DNA of 62,853 bases, from positions 1-62,853 of the forward strand of contig DXEB01000015.1 of NCBI GenBank assembly GCA_019115165.1, read 5' to 3'. The stretch is from Candidatus Anaerotignum merdipullorum. Lineage in GTDB: Bacteria; Bacillota; Clostridia; Lachnospirales; Anaerotignaceae. This document shows positions 17,276 through 26,597 of this stretch, piece after piece (the stretch's first letter is position 1; the number at the start of each line of letters is the position of its first letter). The notes beneath the pieces are model-generated. The model was not told where the DNA came from, did no database searches, and saw only the letters and a program-made list of their open reading frames with translations. Both the position numbers and the translations under genes were made by a program.

Positions 17276-17929
17276 TTAGTAGAACAAGTCAAACGTATCA
17301 AATTTCCACTGACCGTCTTCCGAAACCAGTGTGAAAGTATATTCTCTGGTTGTATATGCATCTGCATCAGCAGGTGCTTCGCGGAAGGTTTCTCCGCTGT
17401 ATGCTTCTCCTTCGGTATAGTATGCTGTTGCGGTCAGTGTAATACTGTCCTCAGAAACAACAGGTTCTGCCATAGCGTATCCTGCGTAATAGATGTTGCT
17501 GCCTCTGCTGCCGTCCAGGGCATACAATCCACCGCCCTTGCCTTCGGTGAAGCGTACATTGTCTTCTGCTAAAATATCGGAATCAATGAATGCATTGGTA
17601 AAATACTGATTCAGATATGTGCGGAACGCAGGCATATCCTGGAACCGTTCGTCCAGTACACGGTAGTAGGTCAGACCATTTTCGTCGATGACATCTGTGG
17701 TGCTCAGCTCAAACCCGGTCAGCACGATTTGCTGATACAGGTCGTGGGCGTTTTGGTAGAGTGTCATTAATTCCTCTGTGGAAGGCGCTTGCGCATTGCT
17801 GGAAGTACCCTCTGTTTGTTCCTGAGTAGGGGTGTTTTCCGTTGTGGTCTCATTGCTTGTGTTGCCGCAGCCAAACAGCATCGATGCGGTTAGGATGCAG
17901 GCAAACAGTAACATCAGTTTTCGTTTCAT
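17276..17929 (-). CDS. Lipoprotein, possibly IseA (DL-endopeptidase inhibitor)-like
   Basis: A 217-aa lipoprotein. Residues 1-20 are a type II signal (MKRKLMLLFACILTASMLFG) with the lipidated Cys at 21 (LFGC). A Thr/Glu/Asn-rich linker follows to about 55, then a globular domain with an ARG-type loop (LDGSRGSNIYYAGY) and a beta-rich C-terminus. The pattern recalls the IseA/YoeB family that restrains cell wall DL-endopeptidases, but I hold this loosely. The ATG at 17929 follows AAAGGAG. It is monocistronic and ends at a strong terminator. The 17930-18207 gap shows only a small hairpin. Confidence 0.75.
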   Translation of the reverse strand: MKRKLMLLFACILTASMLFGCGNTSNETTTENTPTQEQTEGTSSNAQAPSTEELMTLYQNAHDLYQQIVLTGFELSTTDVIDENGLTYYRVLDERFQDMPAFRTYLNQYFTNAFIDSDILAEDNVRFTEGKGGGLYALDGSRGSNIYYAGYAMAEPVVSEDSITLTATAYYTEGEAYSGETFREAPADADAYTTREYTFTLVSEDGQWKFDTFDLFY

Positions 17930-18207
17930 CGTGTAAGATCTCCTTTCCATATGACAAATTTGTCAAAATATCAATGGCGGCAGTGAGTTAGAACACAGAA
18001 ACTTCCTTTGTCCTGGGAATGCGCCAGGAAAGGGTAAACTGGGTTCTAAATAAAAACAGCTGCGCCGTTTCCCAGTCCTCGTTTTTGTCAAAACAATGGA
18101 TTTTTTGGGGAATCTGCGTTTCCTGCGCGTATTTATTATACCATTTGCTGCGAAAAAAATCAGAATATTTTTGTTTTTTTCGGAAAGTTTAAGAATTTTG
18201 CAAGAAT

Positions 18208-18897
18208 TCAGTTGTCAAAAAGACGAAACTGGTTTTTATGATAATCAATCAAACCATCTTTTTTCATTCGGCTCAGTTCTGCGGACATGGCGCTGCGTTC
18301 TACCGACAGATAATCCGCCAATTGTTGTCGGTCAAAAGGAATGGAAAAAATGGCGCTCCCGGCGTCCTGCGCACAGGAGGATAAATAGGACAGCAGTTTG
18401 TCCCGCGTACTGCGACAGGTGATATGGGCAATTTTTCGTGTCAGTGTCAAATTCCGGTTGGCAAAGGATTGCAGCAGACGACAAGCAATCATACACAAAG
18501 CAGGATGCTGCATTGCTTGAGGCTGCAGGATTTGGCGCAAATCCAGATAACAGACGATGGTTGGAGCAGCAGCCTGTACACTGACTTCTGCCGGTGTTTG
18601 CAGCAGGGCATAGGTTTCGCCGAACATGGCGCCTTTGGAAATGCGCGCCACGAGTGTGCGATTTCCCCAGAAATCTTCCCGTAGGATATGCACTTCTCCT
18701 TCCAGGAGCCATCCAGCGGCAGGGATCTGGTTTCCGGTATGTACCAGAAAGCTGCCTTTGTCATAGCGTACGTTTCCGATCCAGATTTGCTCCAGTACTT
18801 CCTGCAAGGGGGCGGCGGGGATATTTTGAAATAAAGGCAATGCGCTGATTTCTGACCAATCGATATCAATCACTCCTTTTTGTTGGAAAAACAACAT
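18208..18897 (-). CDS. Crp/Fnr-family transcriptional regulator
   Basis: A 229-aa regulator. Residues about 20-125 form the cyclic-nucleotide-like beta roll (GWLLEGEVHILREDFWGNRT, then SKGAMFGETYAL), followed by a dimer helix and a C-terminal winged helix (FDRQQLADYLSVERSAMSAE). No N-terminal cysteine cluster is seen, so it is not an Fe-S Fnr. The start is uncertain: ATG 18897 lacks a good site, while AAAAAGGAG lies inside the frame near residues 7-8 with only non-standard codons after it. It is divergent from a ferredoxin gene, a common pairing in Clostridia, and probably controls it, perhaps in nitric oxide or redox stress. Confidence 0.88.
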   Translation of the reverse strand: MLFFQQKGVIDIDWSEISALPLFQNIPAAPLQEVLEQIWIGNVRYDKGSFLVHTGNQIPAAGWLLEGEVHILREDFWGNRTLVARISKGAMFGETYALLQTPAEVSVQAAAPTIVCYLDLRQILQPQAMQHPALCMIACRLLQSFANRNLTLTRKIAHITCRSTRDKLLSYLSSCAQDAGSAIFSIPFDRQQLADYLSVERSAMSAELSRMKKDGLIDYHKNQFRLFDN

Positions 18898-18973
18898 ATG
18901 TTTTGTCTGCAGTATAGCATACTAGGATTAGAAACACAAGAAAACACGTTTGAAAAGATAGGGGGATATTTGC

Positions 18974-19669
18974 ATGATACGCAGAATCATTGAAATTAAT
19001 CAGGAAAAATGTAACGGATGCGGTTTATGTGCCAATGCCTGCCATGAAGGTGCAATTGGCATGATAGAAGGAAAAGCTACGCTGCTGCGGGACGATTATT
19101 GCGATGGTTTGGGGGATTGTCTGCCGGTTTGTCCCACCGGAGCGATTACCTTTGTGGAACGGGAAGCGGAGGCCTATGACGAGGCGGCGGTACAGGCGCG
19201 GATGCAGGAAAAGAAGCAGCCCATGGCGACCTGCCCGGGCAGCCGCAGCCGCCTGCTGGAGCAGCCGGTGCAGGAGGTGGCCGCGCCAAAGGCGGAACAG
19301 CCGTCCTGCCTGCGGCAGTGGCCGGTGCAGATCAAACTGGCGCCGGTGAAAGCGCCGTATTTTGATGGGGCGAAGCTGCTGATTGCGGCGGACTGTACGG
19401 CGTATGCCTATGGTTCCTTCCATTCGGATTTTATGCGGGGGAAGGTGACCCTGATTGGCTGCCCCAAGCTGGATCAGGTGGATTACAGTGAAAAACTGAC
19501 GGAGATCATCCGCCAAAATGATATTCGAAGTGTAACGGTGGTTCGGATGGAAGTGCCTTGTTGCGGCGGGATCCAGGCGGCGGTGGAACGTGCGCTGCAA
19601 AAGAGCGGAAAATTTCTCCCGTGGCAGGTTGTGACCATTTCCATAGACGGTCGGATTTTAGAGGATTGA
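18974..19669 (+). CDS. 4Fe-4S ferredoxin-domain protein
   Basis: A 231-aa cytoplasmic iron-sulfur protein. The N-terminal 60 residues are a two-cluster ferredoxin: CNGCGLCANACHEGA and, after a spacer, DYCDGLGDCLPVCPTGA. The second motif has a longer gap between its first cysteines, so one cluster may be atypical. A linker with CPGSRSRLLEQP leads to a C-terminal alpha/beta domain with further cysteines (AADCTAYAYGSFHSDFM, LIGCPKLD, VPCCGG). Such proteins accompany Crp regulators and hybrid-cluster proteins in Clostridia, but no hcp gene is present here. The ATG follows AGGGGG. Confidence 0.88.
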   Translation: MIRRIIEINQEKCNGCGLCANACHEGAIGMIEGKATLLRDDYCDGLGDCLPVCPTGAITFVEREAEAYDEAAVQARMQEKKQPMATCPGSRSRLLEQPVQEVAAPKAEQPSCLRQWPVQIKLAPVKAPYFDGAKLLIAADCTAYAYGSFHSDFMRGKVTLIGCPKLDQVDYSEKLTEIIRQNDIRSVTVVRMEVPCCGGIQAAVERALQKSGKFLPWQVVTISIDGRILED

Positions 19670-19935
19670 GCCGAAATAGGTGAGACGGAAAAAGAATTGC
19701 AGATATGTTTTATGGGAATGATTGGGCGAAAGCGGGAAGACTCAGAAGGAAGAAGCAGTTTGCAGTATCCTCTGGCATCATAGAAAGGAATGCAAGACGG
19801 CGCATTCCTTTTGTATCTCCAGCGCGTTGACTGCAAACAATTGCGGCAGAAACACCCCAGAATTTGAATGTTGGAATAAGTCAGCTCGGTACAGCACCAC
19901 GCAAGTACAGGAGTATAGAAAGAAATAAAAACAAG

Positions 19936-19968
19936 AGACCCTCGTATAGTTTGATGAGGGTCTTTTTC
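19936..19968. terminator. Bidirectional terminator
   Basis: AGACCCTC (19936-19943) pairs with GAGGGTCT (19956-19963), followed by TTTTT; it lies between convergent genes. The rest of 19670-20014 shows no gene. Confidence 0.85.
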
Positions 19969-20014
19969 TGTTACAGTTCCTGAGTTTTTACGTTTGTCTG
20001 GCATAATTTATTTT

Positions 20015-20329
20015 CTAAATAGGGCTGTCTGGATCAGATATCATAGATTGTTTTTTGCCGGCAGTACGGCACACCTTGTTTTTCTTTTTCTGATGTGCAG
20101 TGATGATTGTATAACAATGGGCATTGATCGTTATGATGCAGTGATCTACGTTCACATACCAATTCTTTCCTCGTCTTGAAATAAGCGCATTGGCAGAATA
20201 GATTTTCGTTTTACACCAGTCAACGACGTCTTCCGTATCTAAGGATAAATTTCTTTTTATTCGTGTGGCACCTAAGTCTGTTGTATGTAATTTGTCTAAA
20301 TGTTCAAGCAACGCATGGTTTACATTCAT
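20015..20329 (-). CDS. DUF3781-family protein
   Basis: A 104-aa protein that matches DUF3781 by its features: LHTTDLGATRIKRNLSL, then DVVDWCKTKI, then ISRRGKNWYVNVDHCIITIN and NAHCYTIITAHQKKK. The family is small and uncharacterised, often near other short accessory genes. The ATG at 20329 follows AAAGGAG. The last 15 residues beyond the basic stretch are not family-like. Cytoplasmic; function unknown. The following gap to 20743 holds no clear gene. Confidence 0.82.
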   Translation of the reverse strand: MNVNHALLEHLDKLHTTDLGATRIKRNLSLDTEDVVDWCKTKIYSANALISRRGKNWYVNVDHCIITINAHCYTIITAHQKKKNKVCRTAGKKQSMISDPDSPI

Positions 20330-20743
20330 GGAATGGGTATCTCCTTTCTGTATTGGTCATTCCACATGACTAGAGGGACAGCTTAGAAATTTGGTTGCGT
20401 TATTCTTTTTTATGATACAATCGCTCTCTGTTTCTTTCAAGGACTTTTTGCCGAATATGGATAGAGTCGAGCACAGGAGGGGTGGCAGTAAGCGCACAAA
20501 TCAGCTGTGATACAGCAAAATAACCATCAAAACATTATGGAAAACAAAGTAAGCGGTCGGCAGCGCTTTCCGGTATGTCTTGTCAATGAGAAAGGCGTGT
20601 AGGAATGGGATGTTTCGGCGTTCTGAAGAAAGATGCAGTTTGCGAATATGTGATATTTGATCAGAAATTTGTGACCGCTTTAGTACGGTAATGAAATATG
20701 AGCGTTATGGATTTGTTTGATTGGAAGGAACATTCGGAAAGGA
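20330..20743. other. 0.4-kb region with no visible gene
   Basis: All frames are short and none has a ribosome binding site with protein-like content. It holds the promoter side of the DUF3781 gene, and a run GAGGGGTGGC near 20478 that looks like a site but has no open frame after it. Confidence 0.45.
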
Positions 20744-20779
20744 ATCATCCGTAAAACGAAGAATCGTTCTACGGATGAT
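20744..20779 (-). terminator. Hairpin after the SMR exporter gene
   Basis: ATCATCCGT pairs with ACGGATGAT and the stem continues AACGA/TCGTT with a few unpaired bases. It lies 15 bp past the stop of the minus-strand exporter gene. The T run is weak. Confidence 0.55.
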
Positions 20780-20794
20780 CTGCATTCATCGGTA

Positions 20795-21112
20795 TTAGGA
20801 GGAAGTGAGTTTCAAACCAAGGATACCGACCAATATCAAGAGCAGGAACAGAATTCTGGTAACATGCAGCGGTTCTTGAAACAGGATAATACCCACCAAA
20901 ACGGTTCCAATGGCGCCGATCCCCGTCCAAATCGCATAGGCAGTACCCAACGGAAGCGTTTTGGTAGCGGCAGAAAGGAAATAGAAGCTAATAATCATAC
21001 CGATAATGGTGCAGACAGTTGGAATGGGTTTGGAAAAGCCATGCGAAAATTTCATCATTGTGGCCCAAACCACCTCAAATACACCTGCAATACAAAGATA
21101 AAGCCATGGCAT
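20795..21112 (-). CDS. gdx: Gdx/SugE-type small multidrug resistance guanidinium exporter
   Basis: A 105-aa protein with four membrane helices, the standard length of SMR transporters, which work as dual-topology dimers. Glu13 in GVFEVVWATMMKFSHGF is the proton/substrate carboxylate, and the W..MK.S.GF pattern marks the Gdx rather than the Qac branch. Gdx proteins exchange guanidinium for protons. The ATG at 21112 follows GGGAGG. A guanidine-I riboswitch lies directly upstream on the same strand, which fixes the likely substrate. It is single-gene. Confidence 0.93.
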   Translation of the reverse strand: MPWLYLCIAGVFEVVWATMMKFSHGFSKPIPTVCTIIGMIISFYFLSAATKTLPLGTAYAIWTGIGAIGTVLVGIILFQEPLHVTRILFLLLILVGILGLKLTSS

Positions 21113-21151
21113 ACAGATACACCTCCCTTCGATGAGATATTTTATCGGAAC

Positions 21152-21275
21152 AAAAAAAGCCCGAAGATGCTGTTTCAAACATCTCCCGGGCTTTTGTCCC
21201 TCCGTGGCACAGTCTCAATCAGACTGTGGGTTTTCTCTTGGTCGCAGACCGACATGCTGTCGCGGAACCCTATAA
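21152..21275 (-). promoter_or_regulatory. Guanidine-I (ykkC) riboswitch with terminator
   Basis: Read on the minus strand the leader contains AGGGTTCCGCG, then GTCGGTCTGCGACCAAGAGA, then a variable hairpin (CACAGTCTGATTGAGACTGTG), then CCACGGAGGGA and AAAAGCCCGGGAGA: the conserved blocks of the ykkC class I guanidine riboswitch in the right order. The last block is one arm of a terminator (GCCCGGGAGATG... CATCTTCGGGC followed by T7). Guanidine binding should free the aptamer end from the terminator and allow gdx expression. Confidence 0.93.
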
Positions 21276-21640
21276 AACCTTATTTGCTTATTATATGTAG
21301 TACCAGAGATTTTGTCAATCCCTGATTCGAAAAGTCCTTTATCAACCTAAGCAGTGACGATGAAAAATCCGTCCGTTTCACATAATAGTAGACCCCAATC
21401 AAAAGACAGCTGAGTTGGGCAGTTTCTCAAACCTTGCAGAAAACATTTTTATATTTGAAATATAAAAAAGATGGAAAAATGAAAAACAGTGGATGCAGAT
21501 AAAGGGACGGGCATTTCGTTTGTACCTTACAATTGCAGGATAACAGAAGAAAGAATTTTCATCTGTTTTGTGGTAGAATGTCATGGGACAACATAAGATA
21601 TCGACGATGCGTTAGATCATAGGTGAAAGGATATGACATA
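21276..21640. other. Gap upstream of the riboswitch
   Basis: AT-rich, with no gene I can support. It must contain the gdx promoter on the minus strand, but no hexamer pair is clear enough to mark. Confidence 0.4.
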
Positions 21641-21678
21641 AAACGGGCGGCAGACAAAAGGTCTGCTGCCCGTTTTTT
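21641..21678. terminator. Terminator downstream of the PFOR gene
   Basis: AAACGGGCGGCAGAC pairs with GTCTGCTGCCCGTTT (one mismatch) and ends in T6 on the plus strand; on the minus strand, downstream of the PFOR stop at 21703, it gives TTTT after the stem. Confidence 0.85.
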
Positions 21679-21702
21679 AATCATGCTGGGGAACAACTAG
21701 AA

Positions 21703-24700
21703 TTATTGTTCCGCAAGTTTCCGATAAGCTTGATATTTTTCTTTTGCCAAATCGGCAGCTTCTTTGAGCAGTACTTCCGCTGTTTCCGGGAACGTACGTA
21801 CCAGAGAGGCATACCGGACTTCGCCCATGATAAAGTCATTATAGTCCATGGTAGGTTCTTTGGAATCCAGAATGAAGGGGTTTTTGCCTTCTTTCTTCAA
21901 ATCGGGGTTATACCGATACAGGAACCAATAACCTGCATCCACAGCCAGTTTTGCTTCCAGCTGGGCATTTGCCATACCTTTGGAAATGCCGTGATTGATA
22001 CAAGGTGCATAGGCAATGATCAGGGAAGGCCCTTTATACGCTTCTGCTTCTTTCAGGGCTTTGATCAGCTGCGCAGGGTTTGCGCCCAATGCGACTTGTG
22101 CCACGTAGATATAGCCATAGCTCATTGCCAGCATACCCAAATCTTTCTTTACGGTGGGTTTGCCGCCTGCGGCAAACTGTGCCACTGCGCCAATAGGTGT
22201 TGCTTTGGAGGATTGACCGCCGGTATTGGAGTATACTTCCGTATCTACCACCAATACGTTCACATCGGCGCCGGATGCCAGAACGTGGTCCAGACCGCCA
22301 TAACCGATGTCATATGCCCAGCCGTCACCGCCGTACATCCACATGGATTTTTTGGTCAGATGTTCTTTATTTTCCAGGATAAAGTCTTTCAGCTCTGCTG
22401 CTTCGCCGCTTACGGAAACTTTTTCCAGTGCTGCCAGCAGTACTTTGGTGTCTTCTTTGCTTCTGTGACCGTCATCATAGTTTTCCAGCCATACGTCAGC
22501 CGCAGCTTTCAGATCCGCGTCGTCTACCAGAGCCAGCAGTTCTTTCAGTTTCATGGTCACCCGTTCTCTTTGCTGTTCCACTGCCAGAACCATACCCAGA
22601 GAGAATTCTGCGTTATTTTCAAACAGGGAATTGCTCCATGCCGGACCCCAGCCCTCTTTATTGGTGGTATACGGCACGCAGGGAGCCGCCGCGCCCCAAG
22701 CCTGTGTACAGCCGGTAGCATTTGCCAGATACATTCTGTCCCCATACAGCTGCGTCATCAATTTTGCATAAGCCGTTTCCCCACAGCCTGCACACGCACC
22801 GGAGAATTCCAGCAACGGCTGTTCAAACTGACTGCCTTTGACACTGTATTTATCCATCGGGTTTTTCTTATCCGACAGACCGAGAGAGAAATCCCAATTC
22901 GGCTGTTCGTGCATCTGCGTTTCCAATGGTTTCATCACCAATGCTTTTTCTTTGGCGGGACAAGCCGTGACACAGACGCCGCAGCCTTGGCAGTCCAGCG
23001 GATCCACCTGAATGCGGAAGCGGTACTGCTTGATTTCGCCGGCGCCCTTGGCAGGCTCCGTCACATACCCGGCAGGTGCGTTTGCGGCTTCTTCTTCTGT
23101 CAGCAGGAACGGGCGGATACAAGCGTGAGGACATACATAAGAACATTGGTTACACTGGATACATTTGGCTGCATCCCATTCGGGTACGTCGATGGCAACG
23201 CCGCGTTTTTCATAAGCAGAGGTGCCCAGCGGCACGGTGCCGTCTTCTCTGCCAACAAATACGGATACCGGCAGGGAATCGCCTTTCAGGGCGTTCATGG
23301 GAATCAACAGCTTTTCTACATATTCCGGCAGGACGCGCTGGATTTCTTCCTTGGGCACATCTACAGCATCCTTCCAGCTTTCCGGCACGTCAATTTTTAC
23401 CAGACCGCTCAGACCGGCGTCTACAGCAGCATAGTTCATATTCACGACTTTTTCGCCCTTTTTACCGTAAGATTTTTCAATGGCGGCTTTCATATAGCCT
23501 ACTGCATCCTCCACAGGGATGATATTTGCCAGCTTGAAGAAAGCAGACTGCAGCACGGAATTGGTGCGGTTGCCCAGACCGATTTCCCGGCAGATTTCTA
23601 CCGCATCAATGGTATAGAAATCAATCTGGTTATTCGCAATATACCGTTTTACCGCAGCCGGCAGATGTTTTTCCAATTCTTCGCCTTTCCAGCCGCAGTT
23701 GAGCAGGAAAGTACCGCCGGGTTTGATTTCCGAAACGATATCATATTTTGTAATATAGGACTGATTATGGCAGGCGACAAAGTCCGCACGGAATACCAGA
23801 TAGCTGGATCGGATAGGTACATCACCGAAGCGCAGATGGGATTTTGTAATCCCGCCGGATTTCTTCGTATCATATTCGAAGTATGCCTGTGCATATTTAT
23901 CAGTATGGTCGCCGATGATTTTGATGGAGTTTTTGTTGGCGCCTACCGTACCGTCAGAGCCCAATCCCCAGAATTTGCAGGCGATAGTGCTTTGGTCGGT
24001 TACCTCCGGTTCTTCGCCAACTTCTATGGAGGTCATGGACACATCATCGATGATCCCCACGGTAAAATGGTTTTTGCGGTTCTGCTTCATATTCTCAAAG
24101 ACAGCCTCCACCTGAGCAGGTGTAACATCCTTAGAGGACAGACCATATCTGCCTGCCAGAATCAATGGTGTTCTACCTGCTTCCATCAATGCGGAACAAA
24201 CATCCTGATACAGTGGTTCGCCCAAGGAGCCAGGTTCTTTGGTTCTGTCCAAAACCGTAATGACTTCCGCCGTTTCAGGCAGAGCGGACAGGAAATGCTT
24301 CATAGAGAACGGACGGTATAGGTGTACCTGCAGGAATCCGACTTTTTCTCCTTTTGCATTCAGATATTCTACCACTTCCTGTGCGGCGCCGGTGATGGAG
24401 CCCATGGCAATCAGCACATGTGTGGCATCAGGTGCGCCGTAGTAATTGAAGAGCTGATAGTTTCTGCCGGTGATTTTGTTGATTTCCTGCATATAGCTTT
24501 CCACGATTTCCGGAAGACGGGTATAAAACGGATTTGCCGCTTCTCTATTCTGGAAAAATACGTCGGGATTCTGTACGGTGGAACGCTGTACAGGATGTTC
24601 TGGATTCAGTGCATTTTTGCGGAATTTTTTCAGCGCATCCTGATCCAGCAGTTTGGCGATATCCTCATAATCCATTACTTCAATTTTTTGCAGCTCGTGA

Positions 24701-25233
24701 GAGGTACGGAATCCGTCAAAGAAATGGATAAACGGTACGCTGCCTTTGATGGCGGACAAATGCGCCACGCCGCCCAAATCCATTACTTCCTGTACAGAAG
24801 CAGAGGAGAGCATAGCGGTACCGATCTGACGACAAGCCATCACATCAGAATGATCTCCAAAAATGGAAAATGCATGGGTGCCGACGGTTCTGGAGCTGAC
24901 ATGGAATACACCGGGTTTTAACTGACCGGCGATGCGGTAGATGCCGGGAATCATCAGCAACAGACCTTGGGAAGCCGTATAGGTGGTAGTCAGTGTGCCC
25001 GCTTCCAATGCACCGTGCATGGCGCCTGCCGCACCTGCTTCTGATTCCATTTCCACCAGACGTACTGTCTGTCCGAAAAGATTCTTTTTGCCATTAGCGG
25101 ACCAGCTGTCTACATGTTCCGCCATGGGAGAAGAGGGGGTGATGGGATAGATAGTGGCTACTTCCGTAAACGCATAAGAAATATAAGCCGCTGCTTCATT
25201 CCCGTCCATGGTTTTCATGATTTTGGTATGCAT
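21703..25233 (-). CDS. nifJ: Pyruvate:ferredoxin (flavodoxin) oxidoreductase
   Basis: A 1176-aa single-chain enzyme that oxidises pyruvate with CoA to acetyl-CoA, CO2 and reduced ferredoxin, the central step of anaerobic pyruvate use. The order is standard: pyrimidine-binding domain with YPITPSSPMAEHVDSW at residues 34-49; domains II and III; a two-cluster ferredoxin domain near 690-760 (CIQCNQCSYVCPHAC and CQGCGVCVTACPAK); and the thiamine-diphosphate domain from about 815 (GACAGCGETAYAKL). Length fits homodimeric PFORs. The ATG at 25233 follows AAAGGAG. It has its own strong promoter and terminator, so it is monocistronic. Confidence 0.97.
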   Translation of the reverse strand: MHTKIMKTMDGNEAAAYISYAFTEVATIYPITPSSPMAEHVDSWSANGKKNLFGQTVRLVEMESEAGAAGAMHGALEAGTLTTTYTASQGLLLMIPGIYRIAGQLKPGVFHVSSRTVGTHAFSIFGDHSDVMACRQIGTAMLSSASVQEVMDLGGVAHLSAIKGSVPFIHFFDGFRTSHELQKIEVMDYEDIAKLLDQDALKKFRKNALNPEHPVQRSTVQNPDVFFQNREAANPFYTRLPEIVESYMQEINKITGRNYQLFNYYGAPDATHVLIAMGSITGAAQEVVEYLNAKGEKVGFLQVHLYRPFSMKHFLSALPETAEVITVLDRTKEPGSLGEPLYQDVCSALMEAGRTPLILAGRYGLSSKDVTPAQVEAVFENMKQNRKNHFTVGIIDDVSMTSIEVGEEPEVTDQSTIACKFWGLGSDGTVGANKNSIKIIGDHTDKYAQAYFEYDTKKSGGITKSHLRFGDVPIRSSYLVFRADFVACHNQSYITKYDIVSEIKPGGTFLLNCGWKGEELEKHLPAAVKRYIANNQIDFYTIDAVEICREIGLGNRTNSVLQSAFFKLANIIPVEDAVGYMKAAIEKSYGKKGEKVVNMNYAAVDAGLSGLVKIDVPESWKDAVDVPKEEIQRVLPEYVEKLLIPMNALKGDSLPVSVFVGREDGTVPLGTSAYEKRGVAIDVPEWDAAKCIQCNQCSYVCPHACIRPFLLTEEEAANAPAGYVTEPAKGAGEIKQYRFRIQVDPLDCQGCGVCVTACPAKEKALVMKPLETQMHEQPNWDFSLGLSDKKNPMDKYSVKGSQFEQPLLEFSGACAGCGETAYAKLMTQLYGDRMYLANATGCTQAWGAAAPCVPYTTNKEGWGPAWSNSLFENNAEFSLGMVLAVEQQRERVTMKLKELLALVDDADLKAAADVWLENYDDGHRSKEDTKVLLAALEKVSVSGEAAELKDFILENKEHLTKKSMWMYGGDGWAYDIGYGGLDHVLASGADVNVLVVDTEVYSNTGGQSSKATPIGAVAQFAAGGKPTVKKDLGMLAMSYGYIYVAQVALGANPAQLIKALKEAEAYKGPSLIIAYAPCINHGISKGMANAQLEAKLAVDAGYWFLYRYNPDLKKEGKNPFILDSKEPTMDYNDFIMGEVRYASLVRTFPETAEVLLKEAADLAKEKYQAYRKLAEQ

Positions 25234-25283
25234 GAGGATGCTCCTTTCTGTGTGTTGTCTGTGTACAATTGTTCTTTGGTTTC

Positions 25284-25312
25284 ATCATAACGTTTTTTGT
25301 ATACATTGTCAA
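25284..25312 (-). promoter_or_regulatory. Consensus promoter of the PFOR gene
   Basis: On the minus strand TTGACA (25312-25307) and TATGAT (25289-25284) are separated by exactly 17 bp, a near-perfect sigma-A promoter, fitting a highly expressed gene. Confidence 0.85.
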
Positions 25313-25647
25313 TACTTTACCAAAAATAACTGAAAAAAGTACAAAATTTTATAAGATGTATGCGAATTTATACAATATGTAATTAAGAAAGAGAGAAACA
25401 GATAGAAAATTATACAAAATAAATAAATTTGTTCCAACAAAGTATAAGTATAGAAAAAAGAACAAACAATATTTTTTTGTATTTTTATGGATACATAAAC
25501 AAAAAAACAGTAAATGCTGGATACAGTACACCATATCAATATAAAATAGTATGCAATATGTCTGGATATTTCCGTAAAAAAGAAAGTAAATCAGAGAATA
25601 CATACAGTTTTATTGTTTGTTTTTTAACAAAAAAGGAGGAAGAAAGA
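25313..25647. other. Very AT-rich gap upstream of the unknown gene
   Basis: A/T-dominated sequence with no supported gene. An open frame runs through it into the unknown gene at 25648, but composition changes sharply at the AAAAGGAGG site, so I treat it as non-coding leader. Confidence 0.5.
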
Positions 25648-26574
25648 ATGTCAAAGCGATGTGAAGTTCGTTGTCTGCGACAAAAAACACAGGCGCAAGT
25701 GCCATTTTGGGTGTCCTATCTGCCTGCGGGGTGGCGGGAGCGTTATATTTTGCGGCATCGACCGTATGTAGTGACAGAAGAGGGAGAACAGATATCTATT
25801 TCTTTACAGACGGATGGTAATTCTTGCTATTTACCTGTATGGCGGGAAGCGGCGCAGCAAGCATTGCAGGAAGCAAAAGCATCGGGGGCCGTCATTGCGG
25901 TTTCTCCGTTGGCGGCAGATTTGCCGCAAGATATCTTGCCGTTTGCAGACGGCAGAAGATTAACAGCGTTGTTTGCTGGAGAAGGCGTGGCAGAAGCGCT
26001 GCGTCGGATGGGGAAAGATCCGCATGCATGCCGATTGGTGGTGGCAGACGGAAACGGGGTACAGGCGGTGTTGGCAACATTGCCGGAGAACATCAATCAT
26101 TTGGGTGTTTGGACGGACCGAGCGGAAGAATTTATGGTCTGGCAGGAAGAAATGCTGGAAGAGCGGGGGTTGGTGACAGAAGTGTTTGCGTCATTAGGGC
26201 ATGCGGCATTTCGTTCAGCGGATGCGGTGATTTCCTGTGCAAAAGACGGAAAGGGCATGGTATACGCATTCGCGAAACAGGCGTTTTGCTTAGATTTGGG
26301 AGCAAACTGCGGATTGCTGCATAACTTAACGCAGCAACGACAGGATGTGCAGATGGCAGACGGATTGTGTTTTAGCATAGAACAGGGGCATATGCTGGCA
26401 GCGGATGCAGAAGCCTGGGCATACTGCAAGATAGAAGCATTCCGCACCTGTTTTCATAACTGGACCCCGCAGACGGCAAAGGAAGCAAAAGCCGCGCTGA
26501 TCGCTGCCGGCGTGCGCCCTATTGGATTACAACTGTTTGGAAAACGGTGCAAAATAAGGAAAATAGCTGGATAA
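25648..26574 (+). CDS. Conserved-looking hypothetical protein, Rossmann-like core
   Basis: A 308-aa cytoplasmic protein of unknown function. The ATG at 25648 follows AAAAGGAGG at eight bases. The middle part has the feel of a nucleotide-binding alpha/beta fold: CRLVVADGNGVQAVLATLP (beta-turn-helix) is followed by LGVWTDRAEEF and FRSADAVISCAKDG, resembling the NAD(P)-binding half of shikimate- or methylene-THF-dehydrogenase-like enzymes; no perfect GxGxxG loop is present. Two cysteines sit near residues 210-225 (KQAFCLDLGANCG). It lies before greA-lysS but has a separate transcript, since greA has its own promoter. Function is not assigned. Confidence 0.75.
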   Translation: MSKRCEVRCLRQKTQAQVPFWVSYLPAGWRERYILRHRPYVVTEEGEQISISLQTDGNSCYLPVWREAAQQALQEAKASGAVIAVSPLAADLPQDILPFADGRRLTALFAGEGVAEALRRMGKDPHACRLVVADGNGVQAVLATLPENINHLGVWTDRAEEFMVWQEEMLEERGLVTEVFASLGHAAFRSADAVISCAKDGKGMVYAFAKQAFCLDLGANCGLLHNLTQQRQDVQMADGLCFSIEQGHMLAADAEAWAYCKIEAFRTCFHNWTPQTAKEAKAALIAAGVRPIGLQLFGKRCKIRKIAG

Positions 26575-26597
26575 CACGTATTTTTACTCAGAAAACA

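Noticed and set aside
21706-24321. Very long plus-strand open frame opposite the PFOR gene
   Set aside because: An 871-codon shadow frame rich in Phe, His, Cys and Arg; PFOR motifs on the minus strand are unambiguous.
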